A stretch of DNA of 64,000 nt from Methanosarcina acetivorans C2A (GCF_000007345.1 NC_003552.1:558001-622000); one strand, 5' to 3'. Counted from the first letter of the stretch, positions 36,094-44,879 are shown. Program-made: numbers and translations. Notes: generated from the letters alone by a model not told the origin.

Positions 36094-36608
36094 AACTCCC
36101 AGATACACAGAAGTTGCATGAAGTCCTTAAATTTGACATTATGAAAAATTTGACATTATGAAATTACATTAATGGATTGAATTTTAATATGGGGATAGAT
36201 TGTCCCGCGATATTAGCAACAAAAAAATCTGTGTACATACTACATGAAGCAGTATATATTGGACAGTTAGTTGCGTACCGAAAGTTCTGTAAAATTACAA
36301 ATTTTAAGAGGTTTTTGAGTCAAAAATTCGAGATAATTAGATTAGTTTTACATACAATTTCCAAAAAATTGACTTTAAGTTTACAGAACTTTCGCTACAC
36401 TGCCCAATTTCAAAAAGTTGAATATATTCTGAACTAAAGCATGATCTCGATCTCATGTAAAAATATCAATAATGAAGGGAGATATCAGGTACAAAATCTA
36501 TAGTTTTAGGCAAAAAATTTCTTAACCGATGATCAAGGAAGGTTGCTTGTTATACAAATAACTGGTCTATAATGTTTATCGAACTTTCTTCATTTCTGAG
36601 GTGTTGAC
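36094..36608. mobile_element. Intergenic region with a MITE-like inverted-repeat element (about 36258-36412)
   Basis: The left end GGACAGTTAGTTGCGTACCG continues AAAGTTCTGTAAA. The right end TTTACAGAACTTTCGCTACA continues CTGCCC. They are inverted copies over about 35 bases with indels. The terminal motif GGCAGTGT(A/C)GCGAA resembles the MITEs at 1391 and 40569. The plus-strand open frame 36177-36437 lies over this element and is not a gene. A small direct repeat, AATTTGACATTATGAAA, occurs at 36130-36163. Confidence 0.55.
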
Positions 36609-37223
36609 ATGAGCAAAATTAACAAGGAAATTGCGATTTTTATTGTTTTTCTAATTCTTGTAGCGCTTTGGGGGTTATTTGTAAAAGTACCAGTAGAGGA
36701 GACAAAAACACCAGATCCTGAATCTCAAGTAAGTGGTATGACTATTCAATTTAAAGATGGAATTTCGGAGTCAGAGGTAAGAACCATTCTTCAAAACTGC
36801 AATATGACTCGGAACTATAGAATGACATATGATAATTCTTCAGAAGACTATTACATAATGGCGGACAAAGATAATTGGAGTGACATCAGACGCGAACTTG
36901 TAGACGAAATGAAAGAAACCAATAAAAAAAATTGGACTGTATCCACTCCTGCTCACGTTATCAGAAAAGAAGATTATTACGTTCTTCCGATCTCTGGACA
37001 AGCGATTAAGGACGAAAAATTTCTTGCAATACTGGACAAATATGATATTGGGGTAGAAAAGTTTCTCTGGTGCGATATTAGTTTTCTTTATAGTGATGGA
37101 CCTCTGACGTACTGGATTCCGAAAGAAGATGCAATACGGATAAAAAATGAGTTAGAACAAAATGATAATATTTTTTCTGTACAGTTTGATTACCTTTTTC
37201 CTCCATTTGATCCCACAACGTAA
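36609..37223 (+). CDS. UPF0228 family protein
   Basis: The 204-residue protein has one N-terminal membrane anchor (about 8-26). Two repeated modules follow: [28 protein letters not shown]...[10 protein letters not shown] and [39 protein letters not shown]. This is the layout of UPF0228, a family I know from Methanosarcina genomes, where it is expanded. The modules look like ferredoxin-like or inhibitor_I9-type alpha/beta folds facing the cell exterior. Function is unknown. GAGGTG precedes the ATG. Confidence 0.85.
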   Translation: MSKINKEIAIFIVFLILVALWGLFVKVPVEETKTPDPESQVSGMTIQFKDGISESEVRTILQNCNMTRNYRMTYDNSSEDYYIMADKDNWSDIRRELVDEMKETNKKNWTVSTPAHVIRKEDYYVLPISGQAIKDEKFLAILDKYDIGVEKFLWCDISFLYSDGPLTYWIPKEDAIRIKNELEQNDNIFSVQFDYLFPPFDPTT

Positions 37224-37358
37224 GAGCCTGCCTGAAAATTAGATTTAACTATTTCACCTGAAATTATTCTTCTTGTAACTCGTTTATTTTATCTTGAAAT
37301 TAACTTAAATTAATGAAGATTTTATAAAAAGATCCCAAGTCCACATTTTTGATAAGGT

Positions 37359-38744
37359 ATGAGCATGAAAGATAAACACTGCCTGGGGAAAATGAAAAGT
37401 AAAATTCTATCTACAATAAATATTGCCATTTTTTCGAGTCTACTCTCATCTGTAGCTACATCCAATAAGGTACACAAACAGCTTAAAATCATGAAAGTTT
37501 CAGGAATAACCTCACTTGCGATTTTAATATTGATGGGAGTAGCAGGTGCAACTCCTTTTGCATACGTTACTAACTCCGACAGCAATAATATCTCTGTAAT
37601 TGACACAGCCACAAACAGGGTTACAGCCACGGTAGGTGTAGGAGAACATCCTGCCGGAGTTACAGTCAGTCCGGATGGAAAAAAGGTATACGTGGTTAAC
37701 TCATATGACGATACGGTTTCCATAATTAACACTACCACAAAAAATAAAGTTATAACCACAGTGAAAGTAGGAACTTATCCTCAAGAAATTGCAGTCAGTC
37801 CGGACGGGACAAAGGCATATGTGACGAGTTTCAGCAACAATATTGTTTCTGTAATTGACACGACCACAAACAAGGTCACAGCCACAGTGAAAGTAGGAAA
37901 CTTTCCTCTTGGAATTGCAGTCAGCCCGGATGGAAAAAAGGTATATGTGGCGAATTCCGGTGGTGACTCAACGAACTTTACAGGCACAGTCTCTGTAATT
38001 GACACAACCACGAACACTGTTGCAGCCACTATACCTACAGGAAACAACTCTCTTAGGGTTGCAGTCAGTCCGGACGGGACAAAGGCATATGTGATGAACT
38101 CCAATATTTATCGTGACTCTACAGCTGCAATTTATGTAATTGACATAAGTACAAACGAAGTTACAGACGTGGTGAACATAGGAGACATTCCTTGTGGAGT
38201 TGCAGTCAGCCCGGATGGGAAAAAGGTATATGTATCTATACAGTATCTCAGCAATTCGCTTACAGGTGCTGTTAATATAATTGATACAGCCACAAACAAG
38301 GTTAAAGCCACAGTGTCTGTAGGAAAGGCACCCAGTGGGATTATAGTCACTCCAGATGGAACAAAGGTATACGTGGTTAACTGTGCAAGCCACACTGTTT
38401 CCGTAATTGACACCGCTACAAGCAGAGTTACAGACACAGTGAAAGTAGGAATCTATCCTGCTAGAGTTGCCATTGGGCACTTTATGGATTCTGATGTGAC
38501 TGATTCAAGTATAACAACAAATTCCACTGTAACTGAAGATATGGAAGTTGGGGAAACAGTAAACCTATCATCTGAAGAAATAAATGCTATTGAACTCAAT
38601 AATTCAAACAATAATAATTCTGAATCTGATATTGATAGTAGCTCAAAAGAAAATGGACCGAGTAAGAAAAACTCTACTTCAGGAGTTGGATTATTAGGAA
38701 GTTTGACGTGTCTGTATGCAGGATGGAAACTCAGAACAAAGTAA
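37359..38744 (+). CDS. YVTN-repeat beta-propeller surface protein, paralogue 2
   Basis: The 461-residue protein has an internal hydrophobic export segment at about 48-66 (SGITSLAILILMGVAGATPF). It is preceded by a long, charged N-terminal stretch that the first paralogue lacks in this form. About seven YVTN blades follow (NNISVIDTATNRVTATVGVG, AVSPDGKKVYVANS), then a Ser/Asn-rich linker and the tail TSGVGLLGSLTCLYAGWKLR, where the usual PGF is SGV, so the anchor signal has drifted. AAGG precedes the ATG at 37359; an ATG two codons later is also possible. The 3' flank up to tRNA fragment 4 is shared with the 33371 gene and fragment 3. Confidence 0.88.
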   Translation: MSMKDKHCLGKMKSKILSTINIAIFSSLLSSVATSNKVHKQLKIMKVSGITSLAILILMGVAGATPFAYVTNSDSNNISVIDTATNRVTATVGVGEHPAGVTVSPDGKKVYVVNSYDDTVSIINTTTKNKVITTVKVGTYPQEIAVSPDGTKAYVTSFSNNIVSVIDTTTNKVTATVKVGNFPLGIAVSPDGKKVYVANSGGDSTNFTGTVSVIDTTTNTVAATIPTGNNSLRVAVSPDGTKAYVMNSNIYRDSTAAIYVIDISTNEVTDVVNIGDIPCGVAVSPDGKKVYVSIQYLSNSLTGAVNIIDTATNKVKATVSVGKAPSGIIVTPDGTKVYVVNCASHTVSVIDTATSRVTDTVKVGIYPARVAIGHFMDSDVTDSSITTNSTVTEDMEVGETVNLSSEEINAIELNNSNNNNSESDIDSSSKENGPSKKNSTSGVGLLGSLTCLYAGWKLRTK

Positions 38745-38866
38745 TAAGATTTGATGGATAAGTTAGAGTTATGCAGTCAGAAGTAAAATTCAACCTCAAA
38801 GCAAGTTGAAGCATTAGAAAAGAAGTTCTACAAATACTTAGAATCCGGAAATAAAGATAAAAAAAG
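38745..38866. repeat. Shared flank between YVTN gene and tRNA fragment 4
   Basis: It is similar along its length to 34808-34933, including AAGATTTGATGGATAAGTTA and GAAGCATTAGAAAAGAAGTT. Both flanks follow YVTN genes and both lead into a tRNA-Val 3' fragment. The plus strand reads as a coiled-coil C-terminus with small indels. Confidence 0.65.
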
Positions 38867-38910
38867 TGAGCTCGCTGATATTCAAACTCAGGACCTCCTT
38901 CGTGTAAAGG
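38867..38910 (-). repeat. tRNA-Val(CAC) 3' fragment, copy 4 (att-like scar, most degraded)
   Basis: GTGAGCTCGCTGATATTCAA, then ACTCAGGACCTCC and TTCGTGT, show four to six changes against the intact gene, including the invariant T-loop bases. This is the oldest-looking copy. It forms the left border of a 0.97 kb segment with one gene. Confidence 0.65.
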
Positions 38911-39067
38911 TGGTATAGAAGGAGTAAAGGAAAGCACTCTGTTATTTCCATTGATTAGATTTTTTTTCTTTGATAATAGCCTGGATTATCGTAGTTGAAT
39001 TGAGACTGTGATGCACATATTTTTGATCTGCGTTTAAATTCGAGAGCCAGATCCACAAAAACAAGGA
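38911..39067. other. Spacer upstream of the acetyltransferase 3' end
   Basis: No gene is seen. A+T-rich with no clear terminator. Confidence 0.35.
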
Positions 39068-39652
39068 TTAAAATTTCTTATCTTCATCGCTTATCTCACG
39101 AATAACCCTGCAAGGATTCCCAGCAGCAACAACGCCAGACGGAATGTCTTTTGTCACAACACTTCCAGCGCCGATGACAGTACTATCTCCAATAGTTATC
39201 CCGGGCAGTACAACAACATTGCCGCCTATCCATACATTGCCCCCGACTTTTATCGGATAAGCATACTCCAGTCCCGCGTTACGACGTTCTGCATCAAGAG
39301 GATGTCCAGCTGTATAGAAGCCACAGTTTGGAGCGATCATCACGTTATCGCCAAAAACAACCTTTGCTTCGTCGAGGATGATACAGTTGTGATTTGCATA
39401 GAAATTGCTGCCTATTTCTATGTTGTAACCGTAGTCGCATATAAATGGCGGCTCAATAAGAAAAGAACCCCCAGTTTTGCCAAAGAGTTTCTGAATTAAA
39501 GCTGTCCTTTCCACGATTTTCGCTGGATGAAGCTGATTATATTCATAGCAAAGTGCTTTACAATAAGCTCGTTCATCTATCAGCTCTTTATCATAGCTTG
39601 CATTGTATAATAAACCCCGGGCTGCTTTTTCTTTCTCAGTCATTTCATCCAT
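39068..39652 (-). CDS. Maltose/galactoside O-acetyltransferase-like enzyme
   Basis: The 194-residue protein has the Maa/LacA N-terminal helical domain (MTEKEKAARGLLYNASYDKE) followed by left-handed beta-helix hexapeptide repeats (VGGNVWIGGNVVVLPGITIG, DSTVIGAGSVVTKDIPSGVV). The catalytic His is in GFYTAGHPLD. It transfers acetyl from acetyl-CoA to a sugar hydroxyl. The start at 39652 is preferred over an ATG 15 bases upstream because GAGGA then lies eight bases before it. The gene is the only one between tRNA fragments 4 and 5 and may have been carried in as a single-gene cassette. Bacterial homologues are common, which fits transfer. Confidence 0.9.
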   Translation of the reverse strand: MDEMTEKEKAARGLLYNASYDKELIDERAYCKALCYEYNQLHPAKIVERTALIQKLFGKTGGSFLIEPPFICDYGYNIEIGSNFYANHNCIILDEAKVVFGDNVMIAPNCGFYTAGHPLDAERRNAGLEYAYPIKVGGNVWIGGNVVVLPGITIGDSTVIGAGSVVTKDIPSGVVAAGNPCRVIREISDEDKKF

Positions 39653-39738
39653 TGTTGTTTTCCTCATTAGTAAAATGGTAATCTTGTTTTATTTAATTGC
39701 TCTTGATCATGAATTAACTGGAAACTCAAAGTTCTACG

Positions 39739-40095
39739 CCCAGAAATGAAATCTGATCTTTAAGCAAGAATTTAAGCACTAGAAAAAAGCTAAATACGTT
39801 CTTAGAATCCGAAAATAAGAATAATAACAACAAGTGGGCCCGCTGAGATTCGAACTCAGGATCTCCGCCGTGTGAAGGCCGGCGAATAAGCGACGCAAGC
39901 GCCTTGTTTGACGAGCAAAAGCATATTATGTCTTTCTCGTTCATTGAATGAAAAAAACCGAACAGTAGGATACTGATAAAAAAATGTTAAGTTGAAGATC
40001 AGATAAAGGATATGTGGAATCGATGAGCTGTACGATCTAATCTCCAGCGTAGCTTCAAAGATATACTTTATTCCATGAGGATCAGGCAGGCATTT
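39739..40095. repeat. Long direct repeat L2 (copy of 34843-35195)
   Basis: This is the second copy of the junction repeat described at L1. It includes tRNA fragment 5 and the downstream CGGCGAATAAGCGAC and GAGGATCAGGCAGGCAT motifs. By eye agreement is roughly 85-90%. Direct orientation of L1 and L2 would allow excision of the segment between them by recombination. Confidence 0.75.
39835..39880 (-). repeat. tRNA-Val(CAC) 3' fragment, copy 5 (att-like scar)
   Basis: GTGGGCCCGCTGAGATTCGA and ACTCAGGATCTCCGCCGTGT have a single change relative to the intact tRNA over about 42 bases. It then runs into GAAGGCCGGCG. It is the best preserved fragment together with copy 6. Confidence 0.8.
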
Positions 40096-40295
40096 CCTTG
40101 TTCTGGATATAGCCATTCATGCGGCAACTGTCACCCAAAAAGCTGCTGGTGCCCCAATGAAACCTAAGTCTATATATCTTTTTACTGAGTTTTCTTCTCC
40201 TTAATATTTTTTTAATTAAATCGTTTTTATTGTTTCATCCGCGATCTCACTCTCAACCCACCTGATAGAGAGTTTTTTTGCGTAGAAGCGTGTAT
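40096..40295. other. Spacer after direct repeat L2
   Basis: No gene is seen. A+T-rich, with no repeat recognised. Confidence 0.35.
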
Positions 40296-40568
40296 TTACA
40301 TTATTTTTTCAAAGATCATTGAGAATAGGATAATCAGCAAGTAAGCTATTGGCAATAATACTAAGATCATGTACAGGAGATATCCAAGAGAGCCCAGACC
40401 TCTCATTATCCGGACTTCAATGCTGTTTCCCCCACGAATTACAGCACCATCATAGCCTATTACGCTGTCAAACAGCCTGAAATATGTCTCATCCTTTTTC
40501 ATATATTTCACCTGCAGTTTTTCTTCCCCACTGTAAAGTTCTTTTTTACTTGTACTTAGATTACAAAA
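40296..40568 (-). pseudogene. Truncated membrane-protein gene cut by a MITE
   Basis: The readable part (STSKKELYSGEEKLQVKYMK, then FRLFDSVIGYDGAVIRGGNS, then a hydrophobic helix LGYLLYMILVLLPIAYLLII) ends in a normal stop. The upstream frame runs into the MITE at 40569-40709 and only appears open because the element has no stop in that frame. Only about 90 residues of the original remain. An ATG at MKKDETYF could still be used. Confidence 0.55.
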
Positions 40569-40709
40569 GGCAGTGTCGCGAATTTGCTGTAAATTCCAAG
40601 TCAATTTTTTGTGTACTGTGTGTAATTTTGTTCTTCCGATGTGGAATTTTCTACCTTGTAACTTCTTGTGATTTGCGGTTTTACAGAAAATTTTAGGTAC
40701 ACTGATATA
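40569..40709. mobile_element. MITE related to the element at 1391-1518
   Basis: The left end GGCAGTGTCGCGAATTTGCT, then GTAAATTCCAAGTCAATTTTT, matches the left end of the 1391 element. The right end (TTTTACAGAAAATTTTAGGT, then ACACTG) is its imperfect inverse. About 140 bases, non-coding. Its insertion cut the gene at 40296-40568. Confidence 0.65.
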
Positions 40710-41026
40710 CAAAAACTTTCTATAAATAGTTATCTTATTAAACTAATATTATTTTGATAGTATCTCAGAGATACTGGTAGTATCATATTAGTTGGATGGG
40801 TATAATAAAACCTGGAAATTAGAAACATAAAAGCTCTTTTGTAGAGTAGTTTTTCTCTCTTTATTTCAATTTCTACTAAGAAATTTTCATAAATTTTTCT
40901 CAAAGTTTGGCCAAATAATTACTATCAGTATTTTCTTTCAGCTTCATCCTTGGCGAGACTATCTCCATCAAGCTAAAGTCAAAGAGAAAGAGCATATTAG
41001 TCTTGTTTGTCTGAATTCTCTAAGAG
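40710..41026. other. Intergenic, nothing recognised
   Basis: A+T-rich, with a short direct repeat (GTATCTCAGAGATACTGGTA, which is also a hairpin, about 40760-40779). No gene on either strand. Confidence 0.4.
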
Positions 41027-41508
41027 CATGTCTTAAAATTCAATTTGATTATACAATTGGGATAGGACTCCTGTATTTGGACTGAAAACGGTAGAATTGA
41101 ACCGTTAAATGTCTAAAGTTTAAATTTTAACCATGATGTCTAATGCATTTGATATTATGCATCGAGCGAATATGTCAGACATAATTAATTTACTGAGTGA
41201 ACTTGAGATCAACAATGCGTACTATCCAAATATAGAAATGATTTGAATTTTAAGACAGCCTCTGAAAGCGTGTCTTAAAATTCAATTTGATTATACAATT
41301 GGGATAGGACTCATGTATTTGGATTGAAAAACGGTATAATTGAACCGTTAAATGTCTAAAGTTTAAATATTAACCATGATGTCTAATGCATTTGATATTA
41401 TGTATCGAGCGAATAAGTAAGATCTAATTAATTTACGGAGTAAACTTAAGATCAACAATGCGTACTACCCAAATGTAGAAATGATTTGAATTTTAAGACA
41501 GCCTCTGA
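41027..41508. mobile_element. Two tandem copies of a ~240 bp MITE-like element
   Basis: Copy 1 (41027-41262) and copy 2 (41270-41508) are near identical. Each starts with TGTCTTAAAATTCAATTTGA and ends with ATTTGAATTTTAAGACAGCC. Those ends are inverted repeats of at least 13 bases. They share an interior with ATGATGTCTAATGCATTTGA and no coding potential. Head-to-tail duplication of a MITE is unusual. The few differences show the copying was fairly recent. Confidence 0.75.
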
Positions 41509-41611
41509 GGGGTAATAGTAATAACCAAAAAACGCAACGGTTTTATTCATTGTTTCACTTCCTCCTTCCACGATCAAATTATTCAACGTAAGGTCCCCGT
41601 CCCTTTTTCGT

Positions 41612-42484
41612 TTATGCCGACTCTTCCTGGGCCATCTCCGGCCACATCAAATAAGCGCCGACAAAAAAGCAAACTGCTCCGATCAGGGTGAAAGCAGTGG
41701 CCCACAGCGCGAGATTGTTAAATATGGGGGCAGGTCTGATAAAAGCCAGAAATGCCGAAATTAAGAATGCAACACATCCCATAAAGTTAATAATCGTAAT
41801 CCACCAGTCAATGTTGCGACTGCTCCAGCACCACCAGCGATGACAAATTTCAAATACCGCAAGCGTACCGGAGATCTGGAAGAAAATAGAGCCAACCATG
41901 TCCGGTACCCAGATCAACAGGTCTTGCCCTACCCAACCCAGATTGAGAAAAGCATCAAACGTGTTGAAGTTGAACATAATTGTTCCCAGAAATTGACTAA
42001 ATGTAACCCAAAAATCAATTCGAATAGGCTGCCAGGCCAACCATTTGCGTTTAGCGTTTTGGACATCACCGTCAACGGTAGTCTCGGCGTTGATAGACTG
42101 ATGATATTGGGAATAACCGGCAGAGGTAAAGAAGATCGAACCGATGAAAAAAATCAGGTTGAGAATGAGATATCTTTTGAACCCGGCCAGAAATAAGATG
42201 CTGCCCAGTGCAAAGTGGCTGGCGCCAATCATGAACAAAACGGCGATCCACCAGTTTAATGAGCGGGGGCGCCAAAGCAGGTATTTGGGTTGTTTTTTTT
42301 CCGCCGCTTCAGGGCCTGGTTCCGGACCGAACTGCTTGCGATGTCGCCGGGAGGTTCTGACATCCACAGTGCCATCAGGCCGGCGGTGGACAATGCGGGT
42401 AACAAAGGGACCCATATACTGTGACTCGATATGTTCCCACGTATCCGGAAAATAGATGTAGCCTCGTTTAATTGAAGTTGACAT
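41612..42484 (-). CDS. YrhK-like multipass membrane protein
   Basis: The 290-residue protein has a soluble N-terminus (about 1-68, ESQYMGPFVTRIVHRRPDGT) and seven or so membrane helices. Three are repeats of the type 'SLNWWIAVLFMIGASHFALG', 'RIDFWVTFSQFLGTIMFNFN' and 'NIDWWITIINFMGCVAFLIS': an aromatic pair W(W/V) followed by a Gly-containing helix, as in YrhK domains. Function is unknown. Base composition is visibly richer in G+C than the neighbouring genes, and codon use differs (many GCC/CCG/CGC). This points to recent transfer, probably from a bacterium or a distant archaeon. Confidence 0.72.
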   Translation of the reverse strand: MSTSIKRGYIYFPDTWEHIESQYMGPFVTRIVHRRPDGTVDVRTSRRHRKQFGPEPGPEAAEKKQPKYLLWRPRSLNWWIAVLFMIGASHFALGSILFLAGFKRYLILNLIFFIGSIFFTSAGYSQYHQSINAETTVDGDVQNAKRKWLAWQPIRIDFWVTFSQFLGTIMFNFNTFDAFLNLGWVGQDLLIWVPDMVGSIFFQISGTLAVFEICHRWWCWSSRNIDWWITIINFMGCVAFLISAFLAFIRPAPIFNNLALWATAFTLIGAVCFFVGAYLMWPEMAQEESA

Positions 42485-43124
42485 AAGCGTTTATCTCTCC
42501 GATTTAGCTGTCAACCAGCCAGGCATGGTCAGATTCCAGTGGATAGTATTATGCCCTGGTCCTTTGGGTGTTTGAGTCCCACTCTTTTCACATCTCCATA
42601 AAACCGTTGGTGATAGTATTGTCAGCTGAGGTTATCATCACGCAAAAGAGATGAAGACAGTTTCCCCATAAGCTCATCTATTGAAGCCTCGGCGCCAGAT
42701 CCTCCCTTTATTCACTTTTCCCCATCATGACCTTTAATGCTTATGCTCCAGGTATCATCTGCCATCAGAATAACACTACAATCATGAGATAATTACCAGC
42801 ACACAACTACAAATAAAGTTTTTACTCCTGGACTATATACCTTTAGGAATTAAAATTTCGAAACATTTCATTTCCGGTTGTTATTGCCTATCCTGTGAAT
42901 GTTTCTTCCTGTAGATTGCCTCCACTACAAAGGAAGAAACAAAAATGCTACCAATTGAGGAAATTATAATGGTAAGCCAATATATGTGATATCATTGGAT
43001 GATGAGTTCGATGGTGATGTACAAGTTATAAAACCGAAGGATCAATCCAACCTTGAGGCAAGAGTAGAATCACTAGAAAAACAGCTCTTACTCTAATCAG
43101 CATCAAAAGAACCAGATATAAGTG
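42485..43124. other. Intergenic region with a gene remnant before tRNA fragment 6
   Basis: At about 42960-43096 the plus strand reads PIYVISLDDEFDGDVQVIKP, then KDQSNLEARVESLEKQLLL and a stop. A possible ATG start (42943) lies out of frame. The last part (LEARVESLEKQL) is the coiled-coil flank found before other tRNA fragments. The rest shows no gene. The original protein is unknown. Confidence 0.45.
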
Positions 43125-43170
43125 GTGGGCCCGCTGAGATTCGAACTCAGGACCTCCACCGTGTGAAGGC
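43125..43170 (-). repeat. tRNA-Val(CAC) 3' fragment, copy 6 (att-like scar)
   Basis: GTGGGCCCGCTGAGATTCGA and ACTCAGGACCTCCACCGTGT differ from the intact tRNA at only one position, in the anticodon stem. Sequence after it up to the GyrI-like gene matches that after copy 2 (24661-24773). Confidence 0.8.
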
Positions 43171-43282
43171 TAAGGAATGTGAAAGTGTGAATTAACAGAC
43201 CATCTAATTGAATGAGGATCAATAATCCTTAACTTTATAATACAGTCTTTCCATACATTTTCAATAGTAAAGGAGGTTTTTG

Positions 43283-43759
43283 ATGTCCGAGGTTACTATT
43301 GTCGAACTTAGTCCCCAACTCGTACTTGGCATTCGCAAAACAGGAGCTTATCGGGAAATTCCGGTAATGCTTCATAGAATTTGTGAGTTTGCTGTCAGGA
43401 AAAATATTCCGATTACCGCCTATCCTGTTTTCCTCTGGCATGAAACTACAGTTGAAGAAGCTCAAAAAGCCGATGAAGAAGAAAATGCCGACATCGAAGT
43501 TGCATTTCCCATATCAGATTTTGTTGAAATGACCGGGAACGAGGAAATTCGGGCATATGAACTCCCGGGGGGAAAAATGGCAAAGATTGTTCATAAGGGT
43601 CCTTATGAAGAGAGTATTCTCACTTATGAAAAACTATTTTCCTGGATTACAGAGAATGGAAAAAGAATTACTGGTCCTGTCCGTGAAGTATATCTGAATG
43701 ATCCTCGAGAAGTTCAGCCTGAAGAGATATTGACTGAAATTTATGCTTCTCTGGAATGA
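43283..43759 (+). CDS. GyrI-like small-molecule-binding protein, paralogue 2
   Basis: The 158-residue protein is almost the same as the one at 24774-25250 (differences are scattered, such as LVLGIRKTGAYREIPVMLHR and ADEEENADIEV). The same AAAGGAGG ribosome site lies before the ATG at 43283, and the same upstream flank runs back to a tRNA-Val fragment. Both copies keep full length and the ligand-contacting Glu, so both are probably functional. It is a single-domain GyrI-like protein; the ligand is unknown. Confidence 0.88.
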   Translation: MSEVTIVELSPQLVLGIRKTGAYREIPVMLHRICEFAVRKNIPITAYPVFLWHETTVEEAQKADEEENADIEVAFPISDFVEMTGNEEIRAYELPGGKMAKIVHKGPYEESILTYEKLFSWITENGKRITGPVREVYLNDPREVQPEEILTEIYASLE

Positions 43760-43896
43760 TACGGTGAAGAATCTTACTCCGGAAAACATAAGTATTTGTA
43801 AATATCAGTTAGTTATTAGTTAATAACCTTTTATTACATAGTCATCATTAAAAGCAAAATCCTAAAAGCTGTTACAAACCTACTGGAGACAAAGAA

Positions 43897-44175
43897 ATGG
43901 CAGAAGCATTAAACTCCGATAAAGCAAAACCCTCTCCAACTCTTAACACTATTCTTATGGTAGAAGACACTCTGCAAAACAGCCCTGACAGTGTTGTGAC
44001 AGTTGCCGAACTCAAAAAAATGCTGCCAAGACAGGTAAACCATAACACACTGATGGTTATTCTGGACTATCTGGAGCAGAGCAATAAGATTGCTGTCGGA
44101 CTTAGGGGAATAACCTGGATTCACAGCAGGAATGAAAACCTGAGAAAGGCAGTGGTTCAGGGACTTGAATTATGA
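43897..44175 (+). CDS. Small winged-helix protein, probable antitoxin
   Basis: The 92-residue protein is predicted to be helical and winged-helix-like (LNTILMVEDTLQNSPDSVVT, VAELKKMLPRQVNHNTLMVI, LDYLEQSNKIAVGLRGITWI). The 'GITWIH' strand pair forms the wing. It overlaps the following RelE-like gene by four bases (ATGA), the common arrangement of type II antitoxin and toxin. A GGAGACAAAGAA stretch lies just before the ATG. Confidence 0.78.
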   Translation: MAEALNSDKAKPSPTLNTILMVEDTLQNSPDSVVTVAELKKMLPRQVNHNTLMVILDYLEQSNKIAVGLRGITWIHSRNENLRKAVVQGLEL

Positions 44176-44522
44176 AATATGTTCGAGTAATCCTGACCCC
44201 GGAAGCCGCAGATGCATATAATTCTCTCATGAGTAAAGCACCCGAATCAAAGCAGGAAGAGATAATCCTTAATGCTTTCCTTCAGAAAGTGGAACTTCTA
44301 AAGGAGAATGTCCATTATGGTCAACCCATTGCCAAAAAACTAATTCCTGCGGAATATAAAACCAGGTATGGAATAACTAATCTGTTTAGAGTTGAACTTC
44401 CTAATTTCTGGAGGATGCTTTATACGCTTACAGCGGGAAGTTCAGGCATTGAAATTATCGTATTGGTGCTTGACATAATTGACCATAAAAAGTACGATAA
44501 AAAATTCGGTTATAGTAAGTGA
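44172..44522 (+). CDS. RelE/ParE-like toxin
   Basis: The 116-residue protein has the RelE/ParE layout: an N-terminal strand (YVRVILTPEAADAYNSL), two helices, then a C-terminal beta-sheet with basic residues (YGITNLFRVELPNFWRMLYT, IIVLVLDIIDHKKYDKKFGY). The 'DH..YDKKFGY' ending is typical. It probably acts as an mRNA interferase or gyrase poison when free. It is translationally coupled to the antitoxin. The pair lies next to the intact tRNA-Val, where stabilising toxin-antitoxin genes are common in integrated elements. Confidence 0.82.
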   Translation: MKYVRVILTPEAADAYNSLMSKAPESKQEEIILNAFLQKVELLKENVHYGQPIAKKLIPAEYKTRYGITNLFRVELPNFWRMLYTLTAGSSGIEIIVLVLDIIDHKKYDKKFGYSK

Positions 44523-44879
44523 GTTTTGGTCAATTGATAACGATTCACAACTTAATAGCCTGTTATTCTCCTGAATCTAAGTTTGAACCTCAACTGCATG
44601 CTTATGCCTATTTTTCATTTACTTTATATCTGTATATATATTGAAATGAAATGTTATACTCAATCTCCACTGGAAATAAAGGGGTTTTAGATTAACTCTC
44701 TATCTTCTACGTACTTTTGATTTTCTATATTGTTATGTATTGATATATAATCTGGTTCCAAAATCAATTTTTTTGAGTTATAGAAGCAATTTTGAGCTTT
44801 GGGATCAGCTCATTAATAAAGTATTAGATAAGAAGTTCTATACGCTCTTGGAATCCGAAAACAAGGAAGAAACAAAGAG
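44523..44879. other. Intergenic region beyond the tRNA-Val 3' end
   Basis: It contains the second copy of the 30540-30610 dispersed repeat (44665-44735) and, at 44830-44879, the flank that also precedes the tRNA fragments (CTCTTGGAATCCGAAAACAA, GGAAGAAACAAAGAG). That flank lies next to the intact tRNA, so it belongs to the original attachment region. No gene is seen. Confidence 0.5.

Noticed and set aside
36177-36437. 86-codon plus-strand ORF
   Set aside because: It lies over an inverted-repeat MITE-like element and has no ribosome site or motif.
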